In this document: piece after piece, positions 6,773 to 8,314 of the stretch
Numbering within the stretch: position 1 is the stretch's first letter
How the letters are laid out: every line of letters begins with the position of its first letter
Assembly (NCBI GenBank): GCA_036380435.1
Contig: DASVES010000406.1
Location: 1-8,314 of the forward strand
Reading direction: 5' to 3'
Length of the DNA: 8,314 bases
From: DASQDT01 sp036380435
GTDB lineage: Bacteria; Acidobacteriota; Blastocatellia; Pyrinomonadales; Pyrinomonadaceae
The notes under the pieces: generated by a model
What the model was told of the DNA's origin: nothing
The model's input: the letters and a program-made list of their open reading frames with translations, nothing else
The model's database searches: none
Program-made: the position numbers and the translations under genes

Positions 6773-8191
6773 ATGAAAACTCTGTTCGTCATCGTCGTCT
6801 TCTTCTGCTGCCTCCTGCCCGCCGCTGCCGCGCAGTCGCCGTCGAGCGCTCACGCGGAGGAACTGCCGCGCGGACAGATTATCGAACGTCTCGCCGCGCG
6901 CGACGATCCGTCGCAAAGCTACGCGCTCTACCTCCCGTCCCATTATTCGACAAATCGCGCGTGGCCGATTCTCTACTGCTTCGACCCTCTCGGGCGCGGC
7001 AGTGTCCCCGTCGAAAGGTTCCGCGAGGCGGCCGAGAAGTACGGCTGGATCGTCGTCGGCTCCAACAACTCGCGCAACGGGCCGCTCGCGCCGTCGGTCG
7101 CGGCGGCGCGAGCCGTGTGGGCCGACACGCGCGCGCGTCTCTCCATCGACGACCGACGGCTCTACGCGGCCGGCTTCTCCGGCGGCGCACGACACGCCGT
7201 CCGCGTCAACCAGCTCTGCCAGAACTGTCTCGCCGGGGTCATCGCCTGCGGCGCCGGCTTCCCGCCCGACATCGACCCCTCGGCCTCCTCCCGCTTCGCC
7301 CTCTTCGGCATGGCCGGCGCCGACGACTTCAACTTCCCCGAGTTGAAACTCCTCGACGAGCGTCTCGCCCGGCTCGGCTTCCCACACCGCCTCGAAGTCT
7401 TCGACGGCGGCCACTCGTGGGCGCCCGCGCACGTCTGCACGAAGGCCGTTGAGTGGATGGAGCTTCAGGCGATGCGCGCGGGGCGGCGCACGCGTGACGA
7501 AAAACTCATCGGCGAACTCTGGGACAAGATGCTTGCGAAGGCCGTGGACGATGAGGCGGCCGGGAGAGTCTACGACGCTTGGGTCGCCTACCGTTCGCTC
7601 GCGGAAGACTTCGAGGGCTTGCGCGACGTGGCGGGCGAGGCGGGCAGGGCTGCTCGCCTCGGCGAGTCGAAAGAGGTGAGGCGGGCGCTCGACGAAGAGG
7701 GCGCGCAGATTCGCCGGCAGCAGAATTTGTTCGACCGGATTCGGGCGCTCCACGAGTCGCGCTCGGGCGCGGAGGAGCCGGCGGTCGTGTTGATGGAATT
7801 CCGCAGGGCCGTCGCTGCACTGGGGAAGGCGGCCGGCGCGGGCGGCGACACGGGCGAGCGCCGCGTGGCGCGACGCACGCTGCGCCAGTTGTTCGCGCAC
7901 TACTACGAGTCGGCCGCGAACCTTCGGGATCGCGGCGTGGAGAGCGGGCGCGTCGTCTCGCACCTCGAAGTGGCGGCGGAGATTATCCCTGACAACCCGC
8001 AGGTTTTGTTTGAACTCGCCAGCGCCTACGCGGTCAACAGGGAAAAGAAGAAGGCGCTCACGACGCTCAGGAAATCCGTGGAGAGCGGGTTCACCGATGC
8101 GGACGCCGTCGCCGGCAATGAGTCGCTTGCGCCGCTACGCGATGAAGCGGCTTTCAAAGAGATCGTCGAACGCCTGCGAGAGAAGCCGTGA
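6773..8191 (+). CDS. Secreted alpha/beta hydrolase (esterase/dienelactone-hydrolase-like) with TPR-like C-terminus
   Basis: A 472-residue exported protein. Residues 1-20 form a signal peptide (MKTLFVIVVFFCCLLPAAAA, cleavage likely after Ala20). Residues about 45-230 are an alpha/beta hydrolase: YALYLPSHY near the first strand, GWIVVGSNNSRNGP, the nucleophile elbow GFSGG with Ser136, a likely acid in GADDFN (Asp185) and GGHSW with His214, so the triad looks complete. This arrangement fits the esterase or polyhydroxybutyrate-depolymerase-like class; the substrate is unknown. Residues about 230-390 are helical and charged, and 394-470 form TPR-like helices (PDNPQVLFELASAYAVN) with a closing segment common in exported TPR proteins. 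The ATG at 6773 has no evident ribosome site; an in-frame TAA at 6743 rules out anything longer. It follows the TIR-like gene by 39 nt in the same direction, so co-transcription is likely, though the two products would be in different compartments. Confidence 0.85.
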   Translation: MKTLFVIVVFFCCLLPAAAAQSPSSAHAEELPRGQIIERLAARDDPSQSYALYLPSHYSTNRAWPILYCFDPLGRGSVPVERFREAAEKYGWIVVGSNNSRNGPLAPSVAAARAVWADTRARLSIDDRRLYAAGFSGGARHAVRVNQLCQNCLAGVIACGAGFPPDIDPSASSRFALFGMAGADDFNFPELKLLDERLARLGFPHRLEVFDGGHSWAPAHVCTKAVEWMELQAMRAGRRTRDEKLIGELWDKMLAKAVDDEAAGRVYDAWVAYRSLAEDFEGLRDVAGEAGRAARLGESKEVRRALDEEGAQIRRQQNLFDRIRALHESRSGAEEPAVVLMEFRRAVAALGKAAGAGGDTGERRVARRTLRQLFAHYYESAANLRDRGVESGRVVSHLEVAAEIIPDNPQVLFELASAYAVNREKKKALTTLRKSVESGFTDADAVAGNESLAPLRDEAAFKEIVERLREKP

Positions 8192-8261
8192 CACCTGTCG
8201 GGTGGAAGAGCTTTCCTGCCTTAAGAGAATCAAACTTGAATCTAAGGTAAGTCGGACTCAC

Positions 8262-8297
8262 CGCAGAGGCGCAGAGGACGCAGAGGAGGCGCAGAGG
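8262..8297. repeat. CGCAGAGG repeat cluster
   Basis: Four copies of CGCAGAGG at 8262, 8270, 8279 and 8290, spaced 8, 9 and 11 bp, in the non-coding DNA after the hydrolase gene. I remember similar GCAGAGG-rich runs scattered between genes in several large bacterial genomes. The cluster may continue past the window edge. The stretch 8192-8261 holds no gene or clear terminator. Confidence 0.75.
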
Positions 8298-8314
8298 GTC
8301 GAGCAGTTCACTCG

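Noticed and set aside
8189..8225. TGA of the hydrolase gene read as selenocysteine, given that SelB is present
   Set aside because: Only about 11 residues would follow, no convincing SECIS hairpin is seen, and the family needs no Sec there.

Overview
The window is GC-rich chromosomal DNA from a bacterium. It has strongly GC-biased codon use, a bacterial sigma-70-type promoter on a tRNA, and short intergenic repeat families of a kind I remember from Acidobacteriota (Blastocatellia-like) and similar large soil genomes. That placement is an inference from style; no phylogenetic marker was compared.

Layout, left to right. (1) 1-709: a visibly less GC-rich stretch without a confident gene, then the C-terminal catalytic piece of a tyrosine recombinase (299-709, +). 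(2) 797-873: tRNA-Met(CAT) on the minus strand, with its own near-consensus promoter; its 3' end faces the integrase remnant, so 1-796 may be the edge of an old integrated element. (3) 1046-2017 (+): hemB, porphobilinogen synthase, with the Zn cysteines and both Schiff-base lysines intact. (4) 2011-2095: a perfect 33-bp inverted repeat that supplies the hemB stop codon and ends 3 nt before the next stop. (5) 2099-2494 and 2700-2918 (-): two small membrane proteins of unknown function. (6) 3192-5105 (-): selB, the selenocysteine-specific elongation factor, bracketed on both sides by hairpin-forming arrays of a 7-bp unit (NAATCGT). (7) 5483-6733 (+): a winged-helix-like protein with a C-terminal TIR-like domain in which signature residues, including the putative catalytic Glu, are replaced. 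(8) 6773-8191 (+): a secreted alpha/beta hydrolase with a TPR-like tail. (9) 8262-8297: a CGCAGAGG repeat cluster.

Functionally this is mostly a housekeeping neighbourhood (tRNA-Met, haem/tetrapyrrole synthesis, selenoprotein translation) with accessory pieces. SelB implies that the organism decodes UGA as selenocysteine, but no selA, selD or selC is visible here. The most unusual points are the dense intergenic repeats that run up to gene ends (three sequence families in 8.3 kb), the degenerate TIR-like protein, and the integrase fragment beside the tRNA. I see no convincing complete new multi-gene system; the TIR-like gene plus the secreted hydrolase is the only same-strand pair of uncertain biology.
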